Below, piece after piece: positions 16,145 to 25,166 of a stretch of 61,766 nucleotides of DNA. A program made the position numbers and the translations under genes. Numbering within the stretch: the stretch's first letter is position 1; every line of letters starts with the position of its first letter. The notes under the pieces are model-generated. The model saw only the letters and a program-made list of their open reading frames with translations, did not search any database and was not told the DNA's origin. The DNA comes from JAVKDP01 sp040222185. GTDB lineage: Bacteria > Bacteroidota > Rhodothermia > Balneolales > Balneolaceae. The DNA lies in assembly GCA_040222185.1 (NCBI GenBank), contig JAVKDP010000011.1, positions 1 to 61,766 on the forward strand. The letters are read 5' to 3'.

Positions 16145-18740
16145 CGATTTACCAAATAAAACCAGGCCTCCCCGTTTCTTCAAAAAACTTCTGCATTTTT
16201 TCTGTGCTCCTGAACTTCTTGAAGAACTAGAAGGCGACCTGGAGGAAATTTTCGAGGATAACTTAGAAGAAAAGGGCTCTCGATATGCTTCCTTTAGATA
16301 TATCCGTGAAGTGATACACCTCATACGCCCTTCTGTAATAAAGAAGTTTGCTATCCCTTCATTAAGGCCCTCGGTTATGCTAAATAATTATAGAAAAGTA
16401 GCATTTCGGAATTTCTATAAGAATAAAACCTATGTTAGCATTAATGTTGTTAGTATGAGCATTGGCTTAGCTTGCTGTATAGTTGCCTATCTCAATTATC
16501 AACATAATATTACCTTTGATGAGCATCATGAGCAGATTGATTCGATCTATCGAATTAATTACTCACAAGAAGACGGCTCCAGATTTAGAAATTATGGGCT
16601 AGCCCCCGCCCCGATAAATGAATTCTCAAAAGAACTAGTTTACGTAGATGATGTAATTCGTTACAGTGAGGGGTATGGAAGCATTGCTATAGATGAAAAT
16701 TACTTTAATGTAAGTATGAGTTATGTGACCCCAAACTTTCTAGACATTTTTACATTTCCGCTTATCTCAGGTAATAAAGGTGTGCTAAGTGATAGGAACT
16801 CTGTAATTATTTCGCATAGCCTGGCCTTAAAACTTTTCGGTGACTTAGATGTACTTGGGAAACACCTTACACATATCGATCAAGGGAAGGAACTCTTATT
16901 AACAGTTCAGGGTGTTTTCAATAAAATACCTTCTAATTCAAGCATCCAGATTGATGCACTTACTAACATTGATAACTTTCCTGATCATGGCATTACGAAC
17001 GAATGGTCGAAATTGGGTACAACTTTTTTGACTATTAGTAACTCTTCACATCTTGTAAGTATCCAAAAAGAAATACAGGATTTTGCTTCCAGGAACACTC
17101 CGTTAATTGAAGGTGAACAAGTACCTGGCTATTACCTCGACCCATTAAAAGGAATGGCTTTACGAGCAGAGGAAAACGATGTAATAGGTCCAATGGAAGT
17201 TAGTTTTCCATTAGCTATGACGGTTGTTCCAGTTATTGTTTCCGCCCTTATTCTTCTTATTGCTTGTATGACATTCACTAATACATCGATTGCTTCAGCG
17301 TCTGGTCGTTTAAAAGAAATTGGAATCCGGAAGGTTATGGGAGGGCAAAAAAATCAGGTCATATTCCAATTCTTAACAGAAAGTATTTTCGTCTGCCTGG
17401 TGGCTATTGTGATTGCAATACCGATTTCGAGGTATCTGGCAAAAGAATTCAATCAACTACTCCCCTTCCTGGATATTGAACTCGTACTTTCAAATAATAT
17501 CGAGTTCTACTTTTTCCTTTTTGGACTGCTTTTAGCTACTGGGATAATCTCTGGTGGATATCCCGCTCTATATCTCAGTAAATTTCAACCTTCTAAAATT
17601 CTCAAAGGAAGCTTAAAGTATAAATCGGTAGGCCGTCTAACCAAGATTTTACTTACCAGCCAATTTGCATTCTCCATGCTCACCATTACAGCTAGTATCT
17701 TTTTTGTCTTAAATGCTCAATACCAGAATAGTCTTGATTTAGGATTTGATACAGAAAAAACCATTGTTGTGCATTTTAGAAACCAAAGCGAAGCATATTC
17801 CCCACTGTTGAATGCACTCGAAAAGAATCCTCGTATTCAGAAACTTGCCGGGAGTGTGGACCATGTTGGAAGACGTCATCATACAGCAAAAGTAAAACAT
17901 GAGGGCGAAGAGTTTGATATCGTAGGGTTAGATGTTGGACCAAACTACCTGGAAACGGTTGAGTTAGAATTGATTAGAGGAAGGGATTTTGACGAAAGAA
18001 GAACAGCGGATTTTAGAAATAGTATTCTAGTAAACGAAAAACTTGTTCAAACCAAAGGGTGGAAAGATCCTATTGGTAAAGAATTAATTTATGAAGACAG
18101 CTTAAGCTACTTTGTAATAGGAGTTGTAAAAGATTTTTATTTTGATGCTTTCAACAGTCCTATAGAACCTCTTTGGATTCGTATGAAAGAGCCGAATGAG
18201 TATAACTATTTAATCGCTCAAACCTCGGCTACCATGGTTCCTTCAGTAATCGAAGAAATAAAGTTGACGTGGCAAGAACTTTTCAATGAGGATATTCGGG
18301 ATATCAGACCCGGAGCATATGCCCGAAATGAAGCTCAGTTGACGAATATTATCATTTTAAAAGTTATGACCTTCATGGGTTCTATAGCAGCGATTATGTC
18401 TATGATTGGCTTCTATTCACTAGTTTCGCTTAACCTTTTTACCAGAATGAAGGAAATAGGAGTTAGAAAAGTATTAGGTAGCTCAACGCTTTCAGTTGCT
18501 AGAGTAATCAACAAAGATTATCTACTCATTTTACTTATAGGAATAACTTCAGGTTCAATTGCAAGCTATATAATTATACCTCAGTTAATGAACCTCATAT
18601 GGTCGACGTATGCTGCTGGTAATGCTTGGATTACTTTTCTATCAATAGTTTTAATGCTCTTAACCTGTGTTCTTACAGTTAGTATCAGAGTATTTCGAGC
18701 TGCTAGGCAAAATCCAGTATTACTATTAAAAAATGAGTAA
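16137..18740 (+). CDS. FtsX-like ABC transporter permease with PadR-linked prefix domain
   Basis: Starting at the ATG overlapping padR, this gives 867 residues. A 45-nt upstream TTG extension is less likely. Residues 1-75 form a cytoplasmic prefix domain (FFCAPELLEELEGDLEEIF) of the kind found on permeases next to PadR regulators in this phylum. Then come two MacB/FtsX halves: a membrane helix at about 98-118 with a large periplasmic domain and three helices ending near residue 470, and a second copy to the end. Each half has the GIRKVMGG or GVRKVLGS cytoplasmic motif. Such permeases need a separate ATPase, which is not encoded nearby. The substrate is unknown, though peptide or drug export is typical. 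Confidence 0.9.
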   Translation: MDNDLPNKTRPPRFFKKLLHFFCAPELLEELEGDLEEIFEDNLEEKGSRYASFRYIREVIHLIRPSVIKKFAIPSLRPSVMLNNYRKVAFRNFYKNKTYVSINVVSMSIGLACCIVAYLNYQHNITFDEHHEQIDSIYRINYSQEDGSRFRNYGLAPAPINEFSKELVYVDDVIRYSEGYGSIAIDENYFNVSMSYVTPNFLDIFTFPLISGNKGVLSDRNSVIISHSLALKLFGDLDVLGKHLTHIDQGKELLLTVQGVFNKIPSNSSIQIDALTNIDNFPDHGITNEWSKLGTTFLTISNSSHLVSIQKEIQDFASRNTPLIEGEQVPGYYLDPLKGMALRAEENDVIGPMEVSFPLAMTVVPVIVSALILLIACMTFTNTSIASASGRLKEIGIRKVMGGQKNQVIFQFLTESIFVCLVAIVIAIPISRYLAKEFNQLLPFLDIELVLSNNIEFYFFLFGLLLATGIISGGYPALYLSKFQPSKILKGSLKYKSVGRLTKILLTSQFAFSMLTITASIFFVLNAQYQNSLDLGFDTEKTIVVHFRNQSEAYSPLLNALEKNPRIQKLAGSVDHVGRRHHTAKVKHEGEEFDIVGLDVGPNYLETVELELIRGRDFDERRTADFRNSILVNEKLVQTKGWKDPIGKELIYEDSLSYFVIGVVKDFYFDAFNSPIEPLWIRMKEPNEYNYLIAQTSATMVPSVIEEIKLTWQELFNEDIRDIRPGAYARNEAQLTNIIILKVMTFMGSIAAIMSMIGFYSLVSLNLFTRMKEIGVRKVLGSSTLSVARVINKDYLLILLIGITSGSIASYIIIPQLMNLIWSTYAAGNAWITFLSIVLMLLTCVLTVSIRVFRAARQNPVLLLKNE

Positions 18741-18753
18741 AGCTAAAGAACTC

Positions 18754-19065
18754 TTATTTTTCCTTCTTACGCTTTTTTCTTCTTCCTCTAGATCCACCGA
18801 ATAGTATTCCTGCACCCAGCACAAACCCAAAATCGTACCAGCCTCCTGTATTGTTGAAAGCGTATAGAGCTACATCTTCGACAAACAGACTAACAAAAAA
18901 ACTAAATGGAGCTATAAATCCGTGCCAAAGTCCACTAAAAAAACCATATGGCTCAGCGGTTACCGTTGGGTCAATACCTACAGCCTGTGCACATGAAGTA
19001 AGTACTACAGCAAGAAATACAAATAAAGCTGTTATACGAGAATGTTTAGTAAGTAAGCTATTCAT
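18754..19065 (-). CDS. Small lipoprotein / membrane protein, unknown function
   Basis: The likely start is the internal ATG at 19063-19065, which gives 103 residues with a proper lipoprotein signal (ALFVFLAVVLTSC), rather than the longer frame from 19101. After the lipobox cysteine come two hydrophobic stretches, and the C-terminus is extremely basic (GGSRGRRKKRKKEK). I do not recognise a family. It converges with the permease gene 13 nt away and is separated from tatD by about 100 nt. Confidence 0.55.
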   Translation of the reverse strand: MNSLLTKHSRITALFVFLAVVLTSCAQAVGIDPTVTAEPYGFFSGLWHGFIAPFSFFVSLFVEDVALYAFNNTGGWYDFGFVLGAGILFGGSRGRRKKRKKEK

Positions 19066-19162
19066 GGTTCTCAATTTTAGTTTTAGATTCACAATCATCA
19101 ACTACGTAAACCAATGAGTGAAAGTTTAATAAAGATTTTGTGAATTAATGATTAGATACTTC

Positions 19163-19924
19163 CTAATCTATTCCAAACAACCCTTTAGCAACTTCACTTG
19201 TGCTCTCTACCACTTCCTCTATGCTAATTTCAAATATATCGGCTAATCGCTGGGCCGTAAACCTCATGAAAGCCGGTTCATTTCGTTTTCCTCTCTTCGG
19301 TGTTGGTGACAGGTAAGGAGCATCGGTTTCCAATATCATTTTTTTCAAAGGTAACTCTGCCACTGTTTTATCAACTCCTCCATTCTTGAAAGTTACAACA
19401 CCTCCAATTCCTAGATGAAATCCTAAATCTATCGCTCGCTTCCCTTCTTCTACTGAACCATTGAAACAATGCCAGATTCCCTTTACCCTTCCATCCTGTT
19501 CTGCTTCCATTATATCCAACAGGTCATTTGTACTTTCGCGGTTATGAAGAATTATTGGCTTTCCGGTTTGTCTGGCTACATCGAAATGAATTTTCAAGCT
19601 TTCCTTCTGCTCTTTAACACGCTCTGTACTCCAATAATAATCAAGGCCTGTTTCACCAACTCCGTAAAAATCATCCTTAGAGCAATATTCGAGCAGTTCT
19701 TTATGAAATTCCGGGGATATTTCTGATACATCACAAGGGTGAACACCAGCCATTTTGAAAAACTCTAACCCTGGATATGTTAATTTTTCCATTTCCTCAA
19801 TGGAACTAAAATCAATGGCAGGCATAAAGATGGATTTAATCCCCGCTTCTACTGCCCGGGCAAAAACCTCTTCCCGATCTTCATCAAACTGCTCTAGATA
19901 AATATGTGAATGCGTATCAATCAT
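19163..19924 (-). CDS. tatD: TatD family metal-dependent hydrolase / DNase
   Basis: This is a 253-residue TIM-barrel protein of the TatD family. It has the metal motif DTHSHIY at 3-9, GVHPCDV near residue 61, the GETGLDYYW block near 92, ILHNRES near 125, and ETDAPYLSP near 202. TatD proteins are metal-dependent 3'-5' exonucleases linked to DNA repair or RNA quality control. The length is normal. Its start overlaps the end of the upstream sugar-kinase gene by 4 nt, so the two form an operon. Confidence 0.93.
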   Translation of the reverse strand: MIDTHSHIYLEQFDEDREEVFARAVEAGIKSIFMPAIDFSSIEEMEKLTYPGLEFFKMAGVHPCDVSEISPEFHKELLEYCSKDDFYGVGETGLDYYWSTERVKEQKESLKIHFDVARQTGKPIILHNRESTNDLLDIMEAEQDGRVKGIWHCFNGSVEEGKRAIDLGFHLGIGGVVTFKNGGVDKTVAELPLKKMILETDAPYLSPTPKRGKRNEPAFMRFTAQRLADIFEISIEEVVESTSEVAKGLFGID

Positions 19925-20766
19925 GAATTAATTGTGTGGTAATTAATCAGGCCTTCCATAGGGTCTTGTACAATATCTGATAATCTAATCCCTGCTGTTT
20001 TAAATACTTCCCTGAAAACAGGTTCGAAATATACTGCCGTTGTGCCAATCATTTTAACATGATTCTGAGATATTGATGCACCGAAGTAAGAGCATAGTTG
20101 GTTTGCTAATAGTTTGATAGAACTCCTCGCATGATCATCAACATACTTTTTGCTGAGACTATCTTCTAAACTACCTGTAGTAGTAACTACTTCCTTTAGA
20201 GCATTTGACGCCAGTAACTTTGATATACTCTTATTAGTACTAAATTCTGGCGCTTTATCCAGAGTATCTTTTATGCTTGTCGGTAGCGTTCCCTTCTTAT
20301 AGTCTTGTAATATCAAAGATCCGATATGGCTGCCACTTCCAAAATCACCGTTAGGAAAAGCTTCAGCATTCATACTATGAATAAGCTTTCCATTACTCAT
20401 AAGCCCCGCATTTGAACCTGTTCCTGATATTATGAGTATTCCTGTTTTCTTTGGAAAAAGTGCTAAGCCTGCTCCTTCTATATCAGTAGTTATTCGTATT
20501 TCTGATTCTGGGAATTTAGCCTTTAACTGTACTTCAATTCTTTGAGCCTGCTCTTTAGCCTTGCACCCAGCTCCATAGAAATAGACTTGATCAATACTTA
20601 AGTTTCCAACTTCAGATAAAAGTTCGCTAGCTAGAATCCGCTCAATCTCGTTATCAGACAATAAATGCGGGTTAAGTCCTTTGGTATGAATTTCCTTTCT
20701 GCTATCCCCTGATAGAAGTACCCAGCTTGTTTTTGTAGCTCCGGAATCTGCTATTAATACGCTCAT
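19921..20766 (-). CDS. BadF/BadG-type ATPase, probable N-acetylglucosamine kinase
   Basis: The 281-residue protein has the ASKHA sugar-kinase fold: phosphate-1 loop IADSGATKTSW at 5-15, phosphate-2 region ISGTGSNAGLM near residue 113, and an acidic segment FGSGSHIG near 142. This is the layout of short N-acetylglucosamine kinases, which would return amino sugars from cell-wall turnover to GlcNAc-6-phosphate. The specific substrate is inferred from family. It overlaps tatD by 4 nt and is divergent from kynA, with a 55-bp shared promoter region. Confidence 0.8.
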   Translation of the reverse strand: MSVLIADSGATKTSWVLLSGDSRKEIHTKGLNPHLLSDNEIERILASELLSEVGNLSIDQVYFYGAGCKAKEQAQRIEVQLKAKFPESEIRITTDIEGAGLALFPKKTGILIISGTGSNAGLMSNGKLIHSMNAEAFPNGDFGSGSHIGSLILQDYKKGTLPTSIKDTLDKAPEFSTNKSISKLLASNALKEVVTTTGSLEDSLSKKYVDDHARSSIKLLANQLCSYFGASISQNHVKMIGTTAVYFEPVFREVFKTAGIRLSDIVQDPMEGLINYHTINS

Positions 20767-20821
20767 TTTTTTCTTACAAGATAATCATAAATCTGACTAT
20801 CATTCAGCACAAGGAGTCACT

Positions 20822-21601
20822 ATGAAAATTACTTATACAAATTATCTGAAAATTGACGAACTGCTTGACCTTCAACAGTTAAAGTCTGATCCACCTGAGC
20901 ATGATGAAATGTTGTTCATCATAATTCATCAAACGTATGAACTTTGGTTTAAGCAAATACTGCACGAGTTTGGAAAACTCAAGAAAGAACTCGAAGCCGG
21001 AAATACCTGGGGTGCTGTCAAAACCCTTAGAAGAGTATTAACAATTATGAAAACTCTGGTTTCGCAGGTAGATATCCTTGAAACTATGACGCCTCTTGAG
21101 TTCAACAGCTTCAGAGCATTTCTGGGTCAATCAAGTGGTTTCCAGTCCTTGCAATTCAGAGAGGTTGAAATTCTATGTGGTTTGAGGCTTCCTGTTATGA
21201 TTGAAGCTCATAAAGATATTCCTCATCACCTGGATATCCTGACCAAACGGATGGAAGAAAATACACTTTGGGAAAGCTTTGGAACCTATCTTACAAAAAA
21301 AGGATTCTCTATTAAACCAAAGCGGGAAAACGAGGTTGGGTTAATATTTAATCCATCCGAGGAAATTCAAAAAGTACTAATTGAAGTTATGCAAACTGAG
21401 CCTGAGTTAGCTTTAGTCTGTGAGCTTTTTGTAGATTTTGATGAAGGGCTCCAGGAATGGCGTTACCGGCATGTAAAAATGGTTGAAAGAACAATTGGGA
21501 AAAAGAAAGGAACAGGCGGTTCCCCCGGAGTGGCCTATCTCAAAAAGACGACCAATCATTCCATTTTTCCTGACCTTTGGGAAATACGATCAGAATTTTA
21601 A
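20822..21601 (+). CDS. kynA: Tryptophan 2,3-dioxygenase
   Basis: KynA is a haem dioxygenase that opens the indole ring of tryptophan to N-formylkynurenine. The 259-residue protein has the family blocks YLKIDELLDLQ, the haem and substrate region MLFIIIHQTYELWFKQIL at about 37-54, EFNSFRAFLGQSSGFQS near 97-113, and the GTGGSPGVAYLKKT loop near the C-terminus. A good ribosome site (AAGGAG) precedes the ATG, which is unusual in this window. The kynureninase-like gene follows 9 nt later, but no formamidase gene lies between. Confidence 0.95.
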   Translation: MKITYTNYLKIDELLDLQQLKSDPPEHDEMLFIIIHQTYELWFKQILHEFGKLKKELEAGNTWGAVKTLRRVLTIMKTLVSQVDILETMTPLEFNSFRAFLGQSSGFQSLQFREVEILCGLRLPVMIEAHKDIPHHLDILTKRMEENTLWESFGTYLTKKGFSIKPKRENEVGLIFNPSEEIQKVLIEVMQTEPELALVCELFVDFDEGLQEWRYRHVKMVERTIGKKKGTGGSPGVAYLKKTTNHSIFPDLWEIRSEF

Positions 21602-21610
21602 TTAACGCTC

Positions 21611-22795
21611 ATGTCAGAAATAGATCAGTTAGCTAATAAGCTTATACCTCACTACTCCCATTTTAGAGTTTCAGAACGCCTTCTTTTCACGGGACATTCT
21701 CATCAGGCCTGGCCAGATGTTGCATTAGAAGGTCAATCTGAATATTTCCATGTGTGTGCGGAAATGGTAGACAATAAATGGGAAGCTGCGTTTGAGAAAA
21801 CAGAAATACTTCGCGGTTATTTGCGAAACTATTATGACGATCCGGATGGATTCTATTGCAGAGAAGAAAGTACTCATTTCCTGATGGTCAGCTTATTAAG
21901 CAGTTTTGATTTAAAAAATAAACCCAAGATTATTACTACGGATGGAGAATTCCATTCTTTATTCCGACAGCTTACCCGACTAGAAGAAGAAGGCCTCGAA
22001 ATTGTCCGGGTCCCTGTAAACCCTGACCCAGCTTTTGGAGAACGCATAATCGAAGAAATCGATGTAAATACTTCAGCCATCATGCTCTCCCGGGTTTATT
22101 TTGAAACCAGCCTGGTAAACGCTCATCTTTCTGAGATAGCAGCTGCAGCACGTGTTCATGGCATCCCTGTAATTATCGATGATTATCATGGTACAAATAC
22201 AGTTCCTTTATCGATTCGCGAAGAAGGCCTAGAAGACTGTTTCATTTTAATTGGTGGCTATAAGTATTTGCAGTGGGGTGAAGCCAATTGCTTTTTAAGA
22301 TTCCCAAAAGACTGTGAATTGCGCCCAGTGATAACAGGTTGGTTTGCTTCCTTTAGTACGCTCGAAAAACCCCGAAACAATGACCCGATTCAATACGATC
22401 ACTCCGATCAACGCTTTGCAAGTGCCACGTATGATCCGTCTTCTCAATTCCGTGCAGCTAAGGTTGTTGAATTTTTTAACGAACAAGGGTTAACTCCTGA
22501 GGTTCTCCGATCGCAATATCAAGACCAGGTGGGTCTCCTCAGATCGTTATTCCTTCAAAAGGATTTTGACCCATCAGTAATTAAGCTTACCCATACAGAG
22601 TCCCTGTCCAGAAATGGTGGATTTCTGTCACTTACTTCACCTAAAGCCAGAGAGTTAAGAGCAGATTTGTTGAATCGTGGAATATTCACTGATGCTCGTG
22701 ACCAGATTTTACGATTTGGTCCTGCTCCTTATACAACAGAAGCACAAATTGAAGAAGTAATGGGAGAACTTAAACTGAGTATTAATGCCCTCTAG
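21611..22795 (+). CDS. kynU: Kynureninase-like class V aminotransferase-fold enzyme
   Basis: This is a 394-residue PLP enzyme of fold type I. The N-terminal block LLFTGHSHQAWPDVA, the cofactor Asp in VIIDDYHGTN near residue 192, and the Schiff-base lysine in IGGYKYLQWG near 221 are seen. Position directly behind kynA supports kynureninase, which splits kynurenine or 3-hydroxykynurenine into alanine and an anthranilate. By eye the sequence is a divergent member, and another class V activity is possible. Its end overlaps the start of the next gene by 11 nt. Confidence 0.72.
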   Translation: MSEIDQLANKLIPHYSHFRVSERLLFTGHSHQAWPDVALEGQSEYFHVCAEMVDNKWEAAFEKTEILRGYLRNYYDDPDGFYCREESTHFLMVSLLSSFDLKNKPKIITTDGEFHSLFRQLTRLEEEGLEIVRVPVNPDPAFGERIIEEIDVNTSAIMLSRVYFETSLVNAHLSEIAAAARVHGIPVIIDDYHGTNTVPLSIREEGLEDCFILIGGYKYLQWGEANCFLRFPKDCELRPVITGWFASFSTLEKPRNNDPIQYDHSDQRFASATYDPSSQFRAAKVVEFFNEQGLTPEVLRSQYQDQVGLLRSLFLQKDFDPSVIKLTHTESLSRNGGFLSLTSPKARELRADLLNRGIFTDARDQILRFGPAPYTTEAQIEEVMGELKLSINAL

Positions 22796-23891
22796 ATTTT
22801 TTCTTTCTTTATTAGCATTCCTGCTGCTAATTAGCTTTGAAGAACTTTATGCACAATCCACATATAGTGTAAATGGGTCTGTAATAGACTCTAATAATGA
22901 ACCTGTTGCGGCTGCACAGGTTTTCCTGAGTGGAACAACAATTGGAACTACAACCGATGAAAACGGGATTTTTCAACTAAACAATATTCCGGAAGGTATT
23001 TTTGAGCTCATCGTTTCCTTTCTGAGCTTCGAAACTGCCTCCTATACTATCAATACAAATTCACTAGAGTCACGATATAACTTCATTCTTAATCCAAAAG
23101 TTTATGAATTAGATGAAGTGACAGTCCGACCTGATCCTGAAGAATGGAAAGCCAATTTCAAACAGTTCCGCAAAATTTTTATTGGTGCAGGACCTTATTC
23201 AGATGATACAAAAATCAAAAACCCTGAAGTACTAAACTTCTTTTTTGAGCCGGAACAATCAATACTCACTGCTACGGCAAGCGACAGGTTAATCATTGAG
23301 AATAAAGGTCTGGGCTATATCATTTACTATTATCTCGATTATTTTGTGATAGACTACAGACAAAATGCTTCCTTCTTTTTCGGCAGGCCTTTATTCGAAT
23401 TAATGACAAGCAGCAGGAAACGAATTAATAACCGATGGGATAATAACAGAGAAAAAGCTTATCGGGGATCTTTTCTTCATTTCACAAAATCTCTTATTAA
23501 TGGAACCGAAATTGAAGATAGTTTTGTAATCCGTGGAGAGAAAAGAGAAAACAGGTCTCGTTTTGTATCAAAAGACACAGTTAGCTCAGACCGATTCTTT
23601 ACGCCTTATGACAGTACTACCTATATGTTCAGTTTTATGAATTTTGTTAATGTCACCTTTGAAGCAGAAAAGGAAGATCGATCCTATCTGTACTATACCA
23701 AATCTCCATTTGCTGATAAACCAAAGAATAAAGCCCAATTCCAAAACTCTTCATTTACTATCACACAGGATACCGTTTTAGTAGATAAATCAGGCTACAT
23801 CTATGATCCTGTAGCTATAATCTTTGACGGATACTGGGGTTTTGAAAAAGTTTCTGACATGCTTCCTTTAGATTATTTGCCAGAAAAATAA
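22785..23891 (+). CDS. Secreted carboxypeptidase-regulatory-like (CarboxypepD_reg) protein, paralogue 1
   Basis: This 368-residue protein has a signal peptide (about 1-23, ending LYAQ). A CarboxypepD_reg-like beta-sandwich follows at about 26-110 (NGSVIDSNNEPVAAAQVFLSG, TTDENGIFQL). The remaining 250 residues are a conserved domain with NNREKAYRGSFLHF near residue 223 and the ending MLPLDYLPEK. A close paralogue is encoded at 40587-41690. The first domain resembles the plug-proximal domain of TonB-dependent receptors, but there is no barrel. The location is probably the periplasm or outer membrane, and the function is unknown. It overlaps kynU by 11 nt, so it is co-transcribed with it. Confidence 0.78.
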   Translation: MPSRFFLSLLAFLLLISFEELYAQSTYSVNGSVIDSNNEPVAAAQVFLSGTTIGTTTDENGIFQLNNIPEGIFELIVSFLSFETASYTINTNSLESRYNFILNPKVYELDEVTVRPDPEEWKANFKQFRKIFIGAGPYSDDTKIKNPEVLNFFFEPEQSILTATASDRLIIENKGLGYIIYYYLDYFVIDYRQNASFFFGRPLFELMTSSRKRINNRWDNNREKAYRGSFLHFTKSLINGTEIEDSFVIRGEKRENRSRFVSKDTVSSDRFFTPYDSTTYMFSFMNFVNVTFEAEKEDRSYLYYTKSPFADKPKNKAQFQNSSFTITQDTVLVDKSGYIYDPVAIIFDGYWGFEKVSDMLPLDYLPEK

Positions 23892-23933
23892 TTTTTGTAA
23901 GGATTCTCATTTTATTCGCTCCTACAGAAAAAA

Positions 23934-24005
23934 ACACTTGTCGTAAAGTGTCAAATTTCAATTTACTGGATTGTATACTTGAGAATTTAGAATAAAATTC
24001 TTTTT
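23934..24005 (+). terminator. Hairpins behind the paralogue 1 gene
   Basis: Two small inverted repeats follow the stop. ACACTT/AAGTGT lies at 23934-23951 with a 6-nt loop. AGAATTT (23982-23988) pairs with AAATTCT (23995-24001) and runs into further T residues to 24005. The second has a terminator layout but a weak AT-only stem. Confidence 0.35.
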
Positions 24006-24020
24006 GCTATTACATAAATT

Positions 24021-24063
24021 GAACATATATTCTTACCGGATTATATGTGACACGTTTTGACAC
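24021..24063 (+). promoter_or_regulatory. Candidate recA control region
   Basis: A near-palindrome GAACATATATTC (24021-24032) resembles the GAAC-N4-GTTC LexA box of Gram-positive bacteria with one mismatch. TGACAC occurs twice at exactly 10-bp spacing (24048-24053 and 24058-24063). Either could be an SOS operator ahead of recA. The LexA consensus of this lineage is not known to me. Confidence 0.3.
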
Positions 24064-24113
24064 CCTGCTGACTTACCTTGCAGGAAATAAATTTTAAAAG
24101 AACGCATAAGATA

Positions 24114-25166
24114 ATGGCTGACAATAATAAGATTAAAGCACTCGACATTGCCGTTGGGCAAATTGAAAAGCAACACGGAAAAGGAACGATCATGAAGCTG
24201 GGTGATGCAAATGCTGCTCAGGATATTGAAGTAATTTCCACAGGTTCTATCATGGTAGATCATGCTCTTGGAGTTCAGGGTGTACCGAAAGGACGTATCA
24301 CAGAAATCTATGGTCCTGAAGCAAGTGGTAAAACAACTTTAGCACTCCAGGTGATTGCTCAGGCACAAAAAAATGGTGGTTACGCTGCATTTATTGATGC
24401 GGAGCACGCTTTCGATCCAAGGTATGCAAAAGCACTTGGAATCAATGTTGAAGAACTCCTGGTATCTCAACCTGATAGTGGTGAACAAGCTCTTGAAATT
24501 ACAGAAACTTTGATCCGCTCAGGTGCATTAGATGTTATTGTAGTTGACTCCGTTGCCGCTTTAGTACCTCGTGCAGAGATTGAAGGCGAAATGGGCGATT
24601 CACATATGGGTCTGCAAGCTCGTTTAATGTCTCAGGCTCTTAGAAAAATTACAGGGATTGTAAATAAAACTTCTACTTCCTGTATTTTTATTAACCAGGT
24701 TCGTGAAAAAATTGGTGTTATGTTTGGTAACCCTGAAACTACTACTGGTGGACGCGCTCTTAAGTTTTATGCCTCAGTTCGTCTTGATATACGTAGAATC
24801 GGTGCACTTAAGAAAGCTGATGAAGTAATTGGTAACCGAACCAAAGTAAAAGTGGCTAAAAATAAAGTAGCCCCTCCTTTCAAAGTGGTAGAATTCAACA
24901 TTCTATATGGAAAAGGTATTTCGCGCATCGCAGAAATCCTGGACCTGGCTGTAGAATATGATATCATTCAGAAACGAGGAAGCTGGTTCCGGTATGAAGG
25001 AGAACCTATTGGCCAGGGCGCTGATTCAGCAATGCAATTCCTGGAAGAGGATTCTGAACTATGCGACAAGATAGAGCTAATGGTTAGAGACATGTTAAAA
25101 GGAATTGTCCCTGAAGAAGGAACAGAGCCCGCAAAAGTAACTGATATTGCAACAGCAGCAGTTTAA
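24114..25166 (+). CDS. recA: RecA recombinase
   Basis: RecA forms the DNA-strand-exchange filament and triggers LexA cleavage. From the ATG at 24114 (MADNNKIKALD) the protein has 350 residues, the usual size. A longer TTG frame from 24078 is rejected because the conserved N-terminus begins at the ATG. Walker A GPEASGKT is at 67-74, and DVIVVDSVAAL (Walker B), the MGLQARLMSQALRK region and the L2 loop with GGRALKFYASVRLDIRR follow. The acidic C-terminus is short. The recX frame overlaps its last 20 nt. Confidence 0.97.
   Translation: MADNNKIKALDIAVGQIEKQHGKGTIMKLGDANAAQDIEVISTGSIMVDHALGVQGVPKGRITEIYGPEASGKTTLALQVIAQAQKNGGYAAFIDAEHAFDPRYAKALGINVEELLVSQPDSGEQALEITETLIRSGALDVIVVDSVAALVPRAEIEGEMGDSHMGLQARLMSQALRKITGIVNKTSTSCIFINQVREKIGVMFGNPETTTGGRALKFYASVRLDIRRIGALKKADEVIGNRTKVKVAKNKVAPPFKVVEFNILYGKGISRIAEILDLAVEYDIIQKRGSWFRYEGEPIGQGADSAMQFLEEDSELCDKIELMVRDMLKGIVPEEGTEPAKVTDIATAAV

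Noticed and set aside
18754..19101. Longer start for the small lipoprotein
   Set aside because: The extra 12 residues would put charged sequence before the lipoprotein signal. The ATG at 19065 gives a proper signal peptide.
24078..24113. Upstream TTG extension of recA
   Set aside because: The conserved RecA N-terminus starts at the ATG at 24114, and the extension covers the putative control region.
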